Assembly: GCA_024699855.1 (NCBI GenBank)
Contig: JAMPIQ010000001.1
Location: 17,732,001-17,796,000 of the forward strand
Length of the DNA stretch: 64,000 bases
Source: Aphelenchoides besseyi
Taxonomy: Eukaryota > Nematoda > Chromadorea > Rhabditida > Aphelenchoididae
Direction: 5' to 3'
The notes beneath the pieces were generated by a model. The model worked only from the letters and a program-made list of their open reading frames with translations, was not told the DNA's origin and did no database searches. Shown piece by piece: positions 23,188 through 36,321 of the stretch (position 1 is the first letter of the stretch; every line of letters begins with the position of its first letter). The position numbers were made by a program, and so were the translations under genes.

Positions 23188-23819
23188 TGATTCTATACAG
23201 TTTTATAGTCAATCAAGGGTACTCGACTTTAGGCGATATCTGAGTATGTTTTCGATTTCAGTTATGCTCTCGGTTAACCTTTGTTCTTCAAACTTTTAGG
23301 ATCATGATTTTCTGATCTCATTAATATCTAAGTCCAATTACAGCTTCCCAGCATCAGCAGGAAGAGCTGCACATACTTTTGCAATTTTGGACGATTTTTG
23401 ACAAACCCTTCGGCTTTCAAGTGCTCTCATTTCTCTCTTAGTTGTCCAGTGGCTTCAACTTTAGGCATATTGAATGACCATTTTATTCAGTTATCCATCA
23501 ATATAATATGAACACTAATTGTAGCCAGAATCTTCGAACTACATCGATTTGCGCGATGGACGTACTATACAAGGGAATGGGGGGTGTTGTTTATTTCAGC
23601 TTGTTGCCTGATTGGATTTTGCTCATATTCATAGGGTTTTGAGTTCATCGGTAGTGTTTGTTGTTCTGTTGATCACACGCGTGTACAGTTAATTGTTTTC
23701 GAGTTGGAGTCAATGGAAGCTGGCCTTTCCGAGGTTGATGTCTGATAGTTGACATTCTTCTCTGTTACTTTTTCATGTCGTGCTTCCACTAATTAGTTTG
23801 TGGATGTCTATTCTAGGTA
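23188..23819 (+). repeat. Dispersed repeat family, copy C, interrupted by mariner
   Basis: Begins GATTCTATACAGTTTTATAG and keeps the G-rich core at about 23,566-23,585. It runs to GGATGTCTATTCTAGGTA, where the mariner element is inserted. Sequence after the insertion (25,130 on) is no longer clearly repeat. Confidence 0.85.
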
Positions 23820-25129
23820 TTAGGGTGGGGAGAAAGTTTTCGGACAGTTGCATTATGCCAAAAGACTAAAATTTTTGTTCCAAAAATGTCAATTGTTGTC
23901 CAATTTTTTGTTTTTGTTGGAGGATTAATGTCTTAATTAATTGAAGATCAGGGTTAAGTATTTAATCTTCAAAATAATCGCCATTAGATGCTACAACCAC
24001 TTCCCAACGATCAATCAAGTTCAGGATGCCGCGCCTGTAGAAATCGCTAGTTTTTGAGTTGAAAAACTGTTGGATTGCTATTTGAATTTCGTCAATTGTA
24101 TCAAACGAACGATCACGCAAAAAATGTTCCATTGATCGAAAGAGATGATAGTCACTAGGTGCGATATCCGGACTGTACGGTGGATGCGGAATCAGTTCCC
24201 AATTCAGTTCTTGAATTTTCTTTTGAGTGATTTGAGCAATGTGTGGCCGAGCATTGTCGTGATGTAAGAGGACGGGAGATTCACGATCGAGAAGTGCGAG
24301 ATTCAGTCGTTCCAGTTGTTCACAATAGCGTTCCGCGTTTATTGTATGCCCTTGTTCCAAGCATTCCCAATAGTAAACTCCATGAATGCTCCAGAAAACT
24401 GATATCATAACCTGAGTACAAGTTTTGAACAAAAAGATAATGTGCAACTCACTTTCTTTTGTCGAAAATCGCGAACTGGAATTTTATCAGCTGCTTGCCC
24501 TTCACTTAACCACTGATGGCCGCGAAATGGATTACGTAAAGCAACCCATTTCTCGTCCATTGTGATCAAGTTATCCAAAAACGAAGAGCGTGCTTGTCGA
24601 CGGAGTAGTTGTTGAGCAATTTGAACACGCTTCTCTTTTTGATTTGCCGTGAGCAAATGAGGAACCCAACGCGACAGTTTCCATACTTTTCCATGATCGT
24701 GGAGTACTTTGAGAACTGTTTTGTGATCACAATTGAACTCGTAAGCAAGCATTCGCGAAGCCATTGATGGGCTCTCTTCAATTTTTTGAATAACGGCAGT
24801 TTTCGACAACTTTGGTGGTCGTCCTGTTCGTTTCTTGTCTTTGAATTCGGCTCCTTCTTCTCTGAATCGCTTAAACCAGTTTCCTGCTGTACTTCTTGTG
24901 ACTGTCCCTTCTCCATAAGCAAGACAAATTCGATGAACCGCGTTGCTGATTGACGAACCGTGTACGAACTCGTAATGGAGCAACAATCGAACTTGTTCGC
25001 GATTCAAATTCATTGCAAATTGACGATTTAACACTCACAAGTTTTAAACAACCAACAAAAACAAAAAATTGGACAAATTTTGGTCTTTTGGCATAATGCA
25101 ACTGTCCGAAAACTTTCTCCCCACCCTAA
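23820..25129 (-). mobile_element. Complete Tc1/mariner-superfamily mariner element
   Basis: A 1310 bp element with nearly perfect terminal inverted repeats of about 55 bp, beginning TTAGGGTGGGGAGAAAGTTT at both ends. It is flanked by the expected TA target duplication (23,818-23,819 and 25,130-25,131). It encodes one transposase on the minus strand. Ends and gene are intact, which points to recent arrival. Confidence 0.97.
23962..25013 (-). CDS. Mariner transposase with a 41 bp intron
   Basis: Cut-and-paste DNA transposase. Exons 25013-24453 and 24411-23962 join in frame to 336 residues, near the usual 345. Seen: N-terminal helix-turn-helix (TRSTAGNWFKRFREEGAEF), AT-hook-like linker RTGRPPK, the mariner WVPHLLT motif, and a full D,D34D catalytic triad (ITMDEKWV; LLHHDNARPH; YSPDIAPSD with DYHLF). 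The intron (24,452-24,412; GTGAGT...CTCAG) matches host introns in size and style; without splicing the protein would stop after the first Asp. The start is the ATG of MNLNREQV. Confidence 0.95.
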
Positions 25130-25131
25130 TA

Positions 25132-26486
25132 ATTCGCTAACCTTTTCAACAATCGAGTTAAATCTCAAAAATTTACCATCATTTTTTGGTGGTCAAAATG
25201 CGCAAGAACGATGAAGCGCAAGATAAAGCTCGAGGCCAAACGAAGAACCAACCAACTGTCACCGCATCTGCTAACTAATTAACGGTCTATGAACACACAT
25301 TTTGCCAACGACTTACAATCGCAGAAGCGGTTAAACGGCAATAAGTCTTAGTCGTTTGTTTGACGAAAGTTGAACAATAAACTGATTGAACGATTGGGCG
25401 GTGGACTTAAGCTGATTGGAAACCGATGCTTATCGGAAAACAAGGAAAAAGATGAACTTTGGGTCTAAGAGAACCGGCTTTTTATAGGTGGATTTAAGGC
25501 AAAGAAGACAGGACTTTAAAGTCCAACATGCAATGAATAAAAAAGCAACTTGGTAAACAAGAAAATTCATGAGATAACAGTAAATAGAGAAACAGAATAA
25601 GGAATAAATGTAGGGTGGTAATGACGCAACAGGACAAATCGAAGACTATTCTGAAGAAGAACAAGTCAAGAACGTCGATGAAGCAACTCAACCGGTTGTG
25701 GACAAAAAGGATTGGATCAAGAACTGAGTTTGGCCCACTAATTATACTTCAGAGGTCATCGACACCATGATTATACGTCTCGATTTTCCCAATGCACCGA
25801 TGACAAGCGCACAAATCGCCGCTTTCAACGACTGGTCTGAAAACCGCAAGAAGCCCTGCATTTATAAGGTATGTTTTCTATTGCAGAAACTAGTCATTCA
25901 GAACCAATTTCACTGACTCTCGAGCTCTATAATCGTCTGATGGCCGAATGTCGTGTGATTACGGTCATTTTCCAAGATTGTGCTGAATTGAATCAAACCG
26001 TGGGCTCCCAATAGAATAGTTCTGCTTTGTGTGGACGCTTAAAATAAAAACTGAGAGTTTCAACGACCCAATTTTTCTGTTAACCAACTAAGCACTTACT
26101 ATCTCGATTATGATCATTTGTATCTGGTACGCGTGATGCTGTGAAATGACAACAGAGCCCTTTACTAGGCATTGGTCAGTTTGTGATGATCAACGTTGAT
26201 CTGAAAGTCCCTTGCCCGCATGTGTCGGCTCATTTCAGCAATCATTTTTGTTGTCCTTTGGAAATGAATATCTTCCTCTCTGTACAATGCTATTGCCAAA
26301 CATGAAGGTTTATAACAGAAACAATTGTAAGTGGAATAAATGTGAGCAAACGAATAAAACAAAAGTCGTTCGTAAATTATGTATTTCGAAAGATATTAAG
26401 GCACATGCGATTTGTCCGAAAGAACCCACGACCAAGCAGTCGATGATCGTGCAAACCCGTGTTTCCGAGAATACTGAGTAGCGTAT
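25132..26486. other. Intergenic, nothing recognised
   Basis: AT-rich, with scattered short open frames and no splice-supported exon. It separates the mariner insertion from the 3' end of the Bicaudal-D gene. Confidence 0.4.
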
Positions 26487-29066
26487 TCATCTCTGTCCGT
26501 CGTTGTTACCACGTGGTGAATTGGAGTTCTGCGGACGCGGTGGCCCACTGGTTCCTTGTGCTGGAGCCGGATATCGAACGGTCTTGATGTCACGCTGAGG
26601 AACAGCGCTTCGCAACGGTCGTTTGGAAGTTTGAACATGTCGTTCGCGATCCATTTCCAAATCCTCGAGTCGTTGAGTGACGTCCAATTTCTGTTTAATC
26701 GAAGTCCGCAACAGCGCCCCAACGATTTCATGTTCAGTTTGTGATTTCACCAGCTTTTCGTTCAACTGATCGATCTAAAGATTGTTCATATAATCACAAA
26801 CAAAACTTTCGACTTACCTGAGCTTTCAGTTCTTCGTTGCGAGCCGTGTACAGCGCTCGATTCGATGCAAATGTTGCGGCGTCTTCCTTGAACTGCTTTA
26901 ATTCGCGTCGAAGTTGACTGATAGTCTCGTCTTTGATCTTCATTTCCGACTGATATTTACTGCGCACAGAATTCAACGCGTTCTCGTTGCAGGTTTTGTT
27001 CGATCTCAATACCGTTCGCAAGGAACTTACTTGTTCGCTGAAACACGACCAACTTTAAACGCTTGTAATCAATCGTTCCCTACCGTTTCACATGCAAAAG
27101 TTGTTTGAACTTGGAGATCTGTTGAATCAGCTCTGCTTTGTCTTTGTCGATCATCTGAACTCGTGTTTGAGCGATACGGTCGGTAGTTACGCGGAGAAGT
27201 TTAACGAGTTCGTGGAACGTGTCGAACGTCTTCACAACCGGCTCGGTTTCCTCGGCCAAACGCTCACGACGATCCGTCTCGTTGATGATTTCCTCAAGAC
27301 GAAGTCCTGCGTGAAGTTTTGCTTCAATTTCACGAGCAAAATCGCTGGAAATCAACGAACGCGAAATCCCGGGAGTGTGAAGTCGCGGTGAACGAGCGTC
27401 TCGTTCCGCATTCTCGTCTTCGCCATTCGCTTGTGGTGGAGAATCGGTACCAGTTCTACACTTCAAGGCTATCGACTTGATTTCAAATTCCAGTGCTTAC
27501 CGTTTGCTTTCATCTTTTTCGACATTTTGTTCGGCCAATGATCGCAGCGCCACTTGAAGTTGTTGAAGTCGTGGCCATTCGGGGGAGTTTTCAGAATCTC
27601 CAGCCGCCAATTCGGATGTGAACTGAGCCACAGCTTCAGCCAAATGAACAACCCGTTCCTGTGCGGTTCGCAATTGAGCATCACGAGTCCCGGCCAACAG
27701 AATCACTTTGCGCAAATCGGTTTTGAGTTGTTCCACTCGTTTTTCGGCTCCACGTTCCGCTCCAACAGTTTTCAATCGTTCGTCCAAACGACCGATTGCT
27801 TCTTGAACGATGTCCTTTAGGTTGCCAAAATCTCCGGATTCTGAAAACCAATTCGTTTATTTGCTTCAAAGAGTTTTCTTGCGTTACCACTCAATCCGGA
27901 GATTTGGAATTTCTGTAACAGCGGAGTCAGCGCACGACCAATTGTCGATCGAAACTCCTCCATTTCGGTAGTTAGTCGTTCGTTTTCCGACTTCAACGAC
28001 GCCAACTCGGTGCCGTGCAGCTCGGAATACAGATCTGTTCCGCCACTCCCGCCATCACCACCCAACGCTTCGCTGCCCATCAACGAAGTGTGCAAAGCAG
28101 TCAAACGATCCTGATCGTTCTGTTGTTGAGCGTCATTAATTCCAACGTAAAGACTATTCAATGAGTTGATTTGATCGGCGTGTCGTTGATGTTCGTATTC
28201 GCGTTTCATTTTCAATCGTTGTTCTCGTTCCTGTTGAGCCGTGGAAAGGGCTTGTTCGGTCGCATCCTCGGCAATCTTGATCAGATGTCGATGTTCCTCG
28301 ACGGCCGCTTGTAAGATTTCGTTGTCTTCGACAATACGCGTGACCTCCATTTTCATCGCTTCGTACTCGACTTGTGCCGATTTGAGGGTTGATACCTAAA
28401 ATGCATCTTCGAGTTCGATTCGATTTTTGCAAATAACAAACCTGCCGTTGCAAAGTAATGTTCTCTTCCTCCAACTCCGAATTGTCGTTTAGCAAACGTT
28501 GCTCACGATCGCGCAGATCGCGCAGTTCTTGTCGAAGTTCGTTCCGTTGCTCCTCCACTTCACTCATTTTCGTTGTCAAATCGTTGTAAGCGACTTGAAT
28601 ACGATCATTCTCTTGTGTTGTTTCATCCAATTCCTAAACAACAAGATTCGAAAAATCGTCGAAGACGCCGATCACTTACCTCACGCATTTTCTTCACTTC
28701 CGCTTCTGATTGAGTGATTCGTGCCATGAAATCGGCTTCCAATTTCTCTTTGTCCTCCAGTAAACTTTCCTCCCGACTGTATTCGGAGAGGGCGGCATTT
28801 CGGCGGACTTTGTTCAACTCCTGAAGCCACAACAAAGTCTCAAACCAACACCGATCACTCACCTCACGTGTGTTTTCCAACTCTTCTTTTGCCTGATCGT
28901 ATTCTCGTTGCAGTTGTTCTTGTTGGGCTTTAAGCTGCGAGTTTTTCGCCAACAACTCGAGGCCCAACTCTCCTGATTTCTGGTTGTGAGCTTCCGCGGT
29001 GGCCAATCGCTCGGTCAGACTTGCAATTTCGGCCTGTAACGCTTGAAGCTCGTTGCTATCAGCCAT
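26487..29066 (-). CDS. BICD: Bicaudal-D dynein/dynactin cargo adaptor
   Basis: Coiled-coil adaptor that links cargo (Rab6 vesicles, RNPs) to dynein and dynactin. About nine exons with 40-50 bp introns give roughly 780 residues, close to the family norm. Matches along the length: N-terminal ELQALQAEIASLTERL; SREESLLEDKEKLEADF; the block LRDREQRLLNDNSELEEENI, like BICD's 'LLQDYTELEEENISLQ'; a long central coil; and the C-terminal cargo-binding domain LRTVLRSNKTCNENALNSVR, ELKQFKEDAATFASNRALY, then LLRTSIKQKLDVTQRLEDLE. The C-terminal domain is nearly residue-for-residue like fly and vertebrate BICD. It ends in a disordered Pro/Asn/Gly tail. The start ATG at 29,066 precedes ADSNEL. Confidence 0.95.
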
Positions 29067-31279
29067 TGCGGTCAATCAGAAGTGGAGTCCTCGATTTCAA
29101 CAAACTCACAGCTCTAGATCATAAGCACAAATGGCGGAGCAGGAAGACTGCAAAGTTAAGACTAAACTTTCAAAGAAACTAACACGGAAATTGAGTAATT
29201 AGTGAAAACTGATGATTCACAAGTAAACGCTCGGCGGAACGTCCGTTGCGAAACAGCGGCCCCACAAAAGCTAACGGTCGATAAGCCCGCTGGCGCGGTG
29301 AACTGCTCAATTTCACGCGTCTCGAGCGACCTCGTCTTCTTCGGAGTCAGAAGGAAACGAACTGAGAAATGAAAAGGTCGTGCGCAAATTATTGAAAACG
29401 TTCGAATTCCTTTGCCGCGACCGGAAATTTTTTGGCAAAACGGAAACTCGAACACCGAAGGCCGCTTCCACTTTCCCACCTCCTTTGTGTTGTCCACTCG
29501 AGAGTGTGAGCGGAGCGAAGATTGGCGACCCCGCTGATTGAGATTCCCGGTCGTAATAATCGGCAGGCGCCAAAGTTCATCGGTGTCGTCAAAACGCGCT
29601 CGTTCCCACTGATCGAAAACGCAATGGCCACCATCATCGTCGACTTTTGACCTTTTGGGAATTCACACGTTCATTCCCACAACAAAGAAACGTCAATTTG
29701 GCTGATCGTGCGTAATTGCAAACGTAAAAGCAAACACGCGCGAAAGACGTCGAAGCGTCACGGTGCTTCCGCCAAAAGATATCAGACGTGAGTTTTTTGT
29801 AAAATCGATGTGGCGCAATGCGTTTTTCGAAAAGCGACTGCCGGCGAAACGTTTGTGTCCACGGTCAGCGCCGTCCATTTTGTTTCGCCGTCGTGATTGG
29901 CAGTCCGAATGGGAAACTGATCCGCAAACCTTTTCGAAGACGCCAAAAGCAATTCGGACGTCGGAACCGAGAGAAAAAATGTCCGAAAAGATGCGCCCAA
30001 AAAATCATTCTCCCAATTCTTTTTCACCCACACTCTCGACGTTTTGCCTGACGCAACGCAGAAACCCGAACCAAAAATCTCGGTCGCTTTTCTCGTTCGA
30101 ACGTAGAAAACCGCCGGGCGCCGCAACAACAAAGAGAGAGCACAGCGACGCAGCAGAGCGCTGGAAATCGCCGCTTCGTATTTCAACTTTACATTCCAGT
30201 GAACTCGGAGCTCAAAACATTTTTCGTGAATTGAAAGACGATCTCGCAGTCTCAACGTGAATCAAAGATGTTGAGCTTCAGCCTCCAGATGTATCTTCAG
30301 TTTGCTGATTAGGCTTTTGAAGAGTTTGAATTAGACGAAGATGTGACAAGGAAGTTGGGTACGCAGATTTTACTCAAGAAAACAACACAATCATCGATAA
30401 ACACAATCTCATGAGCATGATTACGAGAAGATCTAAGATGCAAAGCAACAGAGTGCCAACAGACACATTTTCACACAACAACGTTCGCCACCAGTCAACT
30501 TGTCATCTTCCGATAATTTTGTAATCTCGGTTTTTGTATCGTCCATTTGATCTAAAAAAAAGCCGATTTCAATAGCCCAACGATTGTTCTTACCCTAAAA
30601 CTGACAGTCACAAAAGGAATCCACCAATCTTTAGAATTAAGAAATGAAGCTTAAAATGTTTACCACCTTATTCGACTCTTGTATAAACACTTATATCGAT
30701 CGTCTTAACTTCTGATTCCAAATACTTTATTCTACGTTTAAAAACTGGTCAGTGCTAAATTCTGATCAACCGCTAAAGCGTGTAATCACCTTCTTTTCCT
30801 GAAAAACAATTCAGCATTAGATTTAAGTCGACGAACAAGAATCAGAAAACATTTCGGCTATGAGGTTTTAAGCACTAAATATTGTTCTTTAGATTTCATT
30901 ACGCACGGATTATCCACTAGAAGAAGTTTGTTGATGGAATCGACCGGACCGTCATGCGAACGCGTCGGGTGGATTATCAAATGAGTGAAAGCTCTCGCAT
31001 TGTTTGTTGTATAACCTTTGGTACTTACACCGTAAATGTACACACCATTTACAAGGCAAATCAACCTCATCACCAAAAGACGCGATCAATTGAAGCACAA
31101 AGAGCCTTTGTTTACGTTAATTTTGATTAAAAAGAATGAAAATTTATTAAAAAGAAATCAACGAAAATACATTTTTAATAAGGGAATCAAACATAAAAAG
31201 TGTCCACTATGAACTTGCTAAAACCAAGACCCGTTTAAGAACAAATGATGGAGGATACGAAAACAATAAGTACAAGCAT
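29067..31279. other. Intergenic, 5' of Bicaudal-D and 3' of the CCCH gene
   Basis: No spliced gene recognised in 2.2 kb. The GC-richer half (29.1-30.3 kb) is next to the Bicaudal-D start and probably holds its promoter and 5' leader. The AT-rich half (30.3-31.3 kb) leads to the 3' end of the CCCH gene. Confidence 0.4.
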
Positions 31280-34076
31280 TTAAAAACGGGTAGTTCTTGC
31301 CAGTGGAGACTCGTATTCGTTGTTCTTTCTCTTCTCTCGTAATGTCATTGGCGCATTTGATTGTTCGTTTGAATGATCGGATGGTAATTCTCGAGGCGAG
31401 GTTGAACTGCTTCGCGTTCCATCAGTCGTCCAACGATCGTCTGGTCGATGACGTCGTGGCGGTAAATGCGCATCATCTTCGAAGCGTCCCGACCGTGGTC
31501 CCAACGGCACGAAGTTCGTGTTTCGTACGCCGCGAACTGAGGGCCCACCGCGATGTCGACCACGAGGTGCAGAACGATAGGTCGGCGACGAATCGACTCG
31601 ACGTCCATAACCTTCGTGTTGTTGTCGAGCGTCATATCGTTCGTGCATCGGTTGAGTGCGCATATCCAACTCGCTGTGGGTTTGATGAACGGATTGTTGT
31701 TGAACAGCCATTTCATTTGCCATTTTGATTTGTTGTTGAACCATCGATTGAAAGTCCATATCATTTGACAACTGATTCGAAATAGATGGACCTGTGGAAG
31801 TCGAGGAAATAGGATAATTTAGATCCAGACCCGCTGGTGCATTTCGAGCAATCCTTGGATCCCGGGCCCTCGGATCGACGGGTTTTGGAGCTGCGGTTTG
31901 AGCGGCTGGTAACGAGTGCGCAGCAATTGATGACGTAGAACGAACAGTCGGATCGGCCATCGAAATTTGATTGGATGAAGTTGTTTGGTTGAGCATAATG
32001 CCGCCTTGTTTCTCGAGAGTTTTCGAAACCAAATCGAACTGCTTTTCGGCTATTCGCTGCAATCTGGGATCGTTTTTGTTGCGTCCTGATGTTATTTGCT
32101 GGAAGGAAGGAATCATTGATCGTGAACGAAAAGTTGTAGTTACCTGAATTAAATTCACGTCCAAACTGCTGCATGGCTCAGGAACAATCAACGGAATTGC
32201 AACGTAAGATCGGGAAATCGGAATAACGGGTGCCGAGTCCGATGCAACAACCGCGTGACTAGGTGGTGAAGCTGGTGACTCGTCGATGATTCGATGGTCA
32301 TTTGAGTCGAACATATGTTGTAAAGATTGTAGGGAATCGCTGATCAACGATGGAGAGACCGAACCAGTGGGTGCGGTGAAAGAGTCGGTTGAAGTAATCG
32401 GTTGAGTTAGTTTGCCCAAAACATCACTCAAATTAAACGATTCGTCGATTGGAGATCGCGGAGCAGTTCGCTGTGAACCCGATTGACTGGTAGGTGGTTG
32501 AGTGATTGCGGGCTGTAAAAGAATGAAAGATGAGCACAAGCAGATGGACGATCTTACCGAATTCCCGGCGTTATGAGCGGTCGTAGTGCGATGATGCGAA
32601 GGTACAGCGTTGAAGAAACCGTATGAGGAAGACGATTGAGCAGCTTGACGCCCATGTTGAGAGCTTGCTTGAGAATGTGGAATACGAGATTGTTGATCGA
32701 TAGACCTAAACGACAAAAATTCTTGAAGAATATTTTCAAAAAGAAACTTACATTGTTTCATCTAGTGAATATTGATCCCATTCTGAAGGTCCTTCAGGTA
32801 ACAACACCCGACGTTTCGGTCGAACAGCTGCGGCATTCGAAAACCGTTGAGCAACTTCCTCATCACATAGCATCTAAACTGAAAAGTTAGTTCGCTAGTA
32901 ATTAGAGTCTTTTACCTGATCGAATAATGGACGTGTATAATCGTCGAGTGGTCGATGAGAAAAACGACAGGGCTCGTTGGTACATTCGCCTTTGTGATAC
33001 GCTTTGCACGGCCATTCGCCATGCAAGTTCGGACAAGTCAATCCGCGTTTGCAATGGCCACGTTCATAGAAACGACACAATTCGGGACGACGTTTTGAGT
33101 CAGCAGCATTGTGGGAATAAATGCAGTTCTCCAAATCACGGCAATAACCTTCGCGGAAGAATTTGCAGATTGTCGTTTCTGCCCATTTGGGCACGGCGGT
33201 TCGTCGCGGCAAACGTTCCGATTGCTCATCGAACGGAACTGCCGAGGGAGTTGGACGAGCTCGTTTCGGCACCGGAACGGTTCCATAGTCGTCGATAGGA
33301 GAGTCGGAGCGACGGCGAAGTCGACGTTCCGGTCGTGTCATAGTGTTTTCGTCGATTTGTTGCCGATAATCGACGTCACCAAATTCGTCGATTTCCGGCT
33401 GAAAATGAACTTTTTCGCGTTGATCGGTGATCGTTGTTTCGGTGCCGAGTCGATAGTATTCCTCGTTTGCATCGTGACCCGACGGTGAAGGCTTGTTCTT
33501 TTTCTGGACCCCGTTTAGCCACGATGCCATCATTGTGTCTTGACTAACGACCGGTTTCTGCAATCAATTTGTTTTTTGTGGTTTTCGATGTCAAACAAAA
33601 AAGCGATTTGAGTTTCTCTGTATTTACATTCCGACTGCTTTCAATTCACTTGTGTTTCTTTGTTGATTGAAAAGAGTGTTTTTGTCGTTTTGTTTAAAAT
33701 GATTAAAAAGGTAATACCGTGGATTTGGAGCTGAAATCCTTGTACTTGGGTGGCGGTTTCGATTGTCGCGACGATCCGTGAGTTGGGACTGAAAATAGAA
33801 CGTGATTGATTAGCGAGAAAGTACAATCAGTGTTCTCGACTAACCTGTTTTCTGTCGTCCTTTGGCTGTGCGGCCATGAGCACGCGATGTTGGGATTTGG
33901 GTTTGTGGAGCTGGAGCGGTTGTTGGGGTCTCGTCCTCGTCTTCGGTTATTTCGCCCTCTTCGGGCAGTTCGCCTTCTTCCATCGAAACATCGTCGACCG
34001 ACGGTTTCTCTTCCTCCTCGTGCATCTCCAATTTCTCGTTGTTCATGTCTTTGATCTGTGCGAGTACGTCGACCAT
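31280..34076 (-). CDS. CCCH zinc-finger protein, ZC3H4/ZC3H6/suppressor-of-sable family
   Basis: Nuclear RNA-binding protein; in animals ZC3H4 acts with WDR82 to stop unproductive transcription. Order: acidic N-terminus (VSMEEGELPEEGEITEDEDE, the typical 'EEGEI' start), charged linker, three tandem CCCH fingers (CKFFREGYCRDLENCIYSH; CRFYERGHCKRGLTCPNLH; CKAYHKGECTNEPCRFSH) with family spacing, the conserved RPLDDYTRPLFDQ after finger three, then a long disordered region with the DPRLQR and DPRARDPR repeats typical of this family. The end is Arg-rich. About seven exons; one early intron (near 33,545-33,718) is about 165 bp, longer than the rest. ATG 34,076 opens MVDVLAQIKD. Confidence 0.9.
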
Positions 34077-36321
34077 TTTGCTTACATAAGCATACCTTCA
34101 AATAAAAAAGAAAGTCAACCGATTCGATTGCTATCAAATCAAATCTCGTAATAATAACGCGTAGAAGTTCTCGTCAATGCAAAAACCACTTTCATTCTTG
34201 ACGTTTGTTCTTACAACTTTTGGAGTGTTTGAATTTGCATTAATTTCGATGAATGAGAAGAAGAAAACAACGAGGAAAAATTTGAGTTTCGAGTTAGTGA
34301 AGAAGTTATTTGGATCGTCGACTTCGACGTGAAATCTGTTAAGAATCTTCGTTGCAGTTCAACAGACTACGGATCCCATTTTGAGTGCTTCGAATTGGTT
34401 TCGCAATTTCCGTCTTTTAATTCGACGCGCTAAATCTGGAAATAAACGCCCAAGTAGTGGATGACGAGTTAAGTATCTCTGTCAAACAATTGACACGCCT
34501 TGGAGGTCTCGCGAGCCCCCCATTTCATAAGGTGTATGCGCACCAACCTCTCAACTCACCCATCGAAACTCTCTTGTTGAACAGCATGCTTCCATCGGCT
34601 TAATGGAATGGCGGTCGCACATACACACACATCCCAAACGGCCGACTCACAAGTCACGAGATGGTCTTTTGTCTTTTTGGAGAGAAACAAAAACATCGAA
34701 CAACACGTTTAATTTAAGGATCAAGGAAACGGAAGATTGTCAAAAGCCTTTGTAATTAACAATCTGAACCTTTCGGATTGAAATAGAAACGCGCAGAATA
34801 AGAAAACAACCTTCAATTTGCAAACATCAAAAACAAACCCGAAAACTTTTGTTGATTTCTAACGATTCTCTGGATTGTTTTCTATGACCGTTGACTTAAA
34901 CGTCCAGGTCCGCATCCACTGGACCAAAGTCATTGACGTCGAACCACTGCGTCCACGGACTCATGAGTTAACGTTGAGTCGACGGTAAAAGAACTTCAAT
35001 CGCTTTAACACTTTAGTTTCAATCGACTTTGACGAGAATTTCAAACTCGTTGCCAATTTGTCGACTCCAAACTTTCTTTCTAACTCTCTCTGTGTATAAA
35101 ATTGATGCAGATTGGTAGTGATGGTTAGTCGAGGCTCCTCATCGTCTTGATGGTAAGCAATGAGGCGCGAGAATAAGATTGGACTGTTGTCTTGCACAAA
35201 ATATGAAACCTTTGCATAATGATCACAAACGGTAACCGATCAATGAATTTGCTGCTTCTATACACATAAAACGCCGACTTTTCCAACTTCTCTGCGAACC
35301 GAAATATACGCGACCGACGAAATCGGTCGGACGGCTGACGAATGGCGAGGACCCCGATGGAGATGACGGGCGTAGCAGTTGAGTCGTGGTGGTGGTTGGG
35401 AGGATGGAATGAGGAGAGAGAACACGCGTTGTCGAAGAGACCCGTCGACCGCATGTCGCCATTCTGAATCGATGCGATTTGTGCGTCCAACCATGTGCAC
35501 ACACATACCCAATGGCAGTTGTTGAAAAAACATGCTTCGCAAACTTACGGAATGCGAGTTGTCTTTTCGAACAATCTTATCAAAAGAAGAGAACTTGCAA
35601 AGTGATCGAAAACTCATGAGAGAAATGTCAATCGATAAGATCAACCAACTTCTCATAATCTTCGATGTTGGAACTTGTTTTTCGGTTCTCTTTGCCCAAC
35701 AAGTTCGATGGTATTTGCCGCGGTTCTTGACTCATACAAATGTTGAACTTACGAAACAACGAAAAGCACTTTTGCGGTTGAAGAGATCATTCAGAGAAAA
35801 AAGAATCTTGAAAAGAGATATTAGAAAAATGGAAATTTTGTTTTCTACGTCCAATACAAATCATCGATTGAATGTGATGATTTCGCTTCAACTCACTGAT
35901 TAACCGCCATTCACACTTGAGCGGCGACAACTCGGCGAACGATCGCAATACGAAATGGTGTGCAGTCCGCAGACTGTTGGGCTAACGCGGTGGTTTTCAA
36001 TTGCCAAACCGCTTTACTTTCTAAATACTTGGAGATGTCTATCATTGAGTGTAATCTTTCGTATGTAATGGCAATCATTTTTGAGCTGTGAATAGAACTT
36101 TATCCATTTGGAGGACAATAGAAAGCATTCGAATCTTTTTGTTCATCGTATTTATACGACCTCTGCGTGACTTCCTTTCTCTCGCATTTGTGCAAATACG
36201 CCATTTAGCCTGATAACCGTGAATAGTTTTACAGGTCACAGTTGACGAGTTTTTTAGCGTTTGTGTCAACGAAAAGCAAATCGACTGACGACTATTCGAC
36301 ATTTGGGATTCTGGCTATTCG
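34077..36321. other. Intergenic, nothing recognised
   Basis: A 2.2 kb region between divergent genes (the CCCH gene leftward, the transporter rightward). An open frame at 35,125-35,502 minus and another at 35,532-35,903 plus lack homology that I recognise and lack clear splice partners. I expect promoters at both ends. Confidence 0.4.

Noticed and set aside
26487..29066. Dynactin p150 (another long coiled coil)
   Set aside because: No CAP-Gly domain, and the C-terminal domain matches Bicaudal-D almost throughout.
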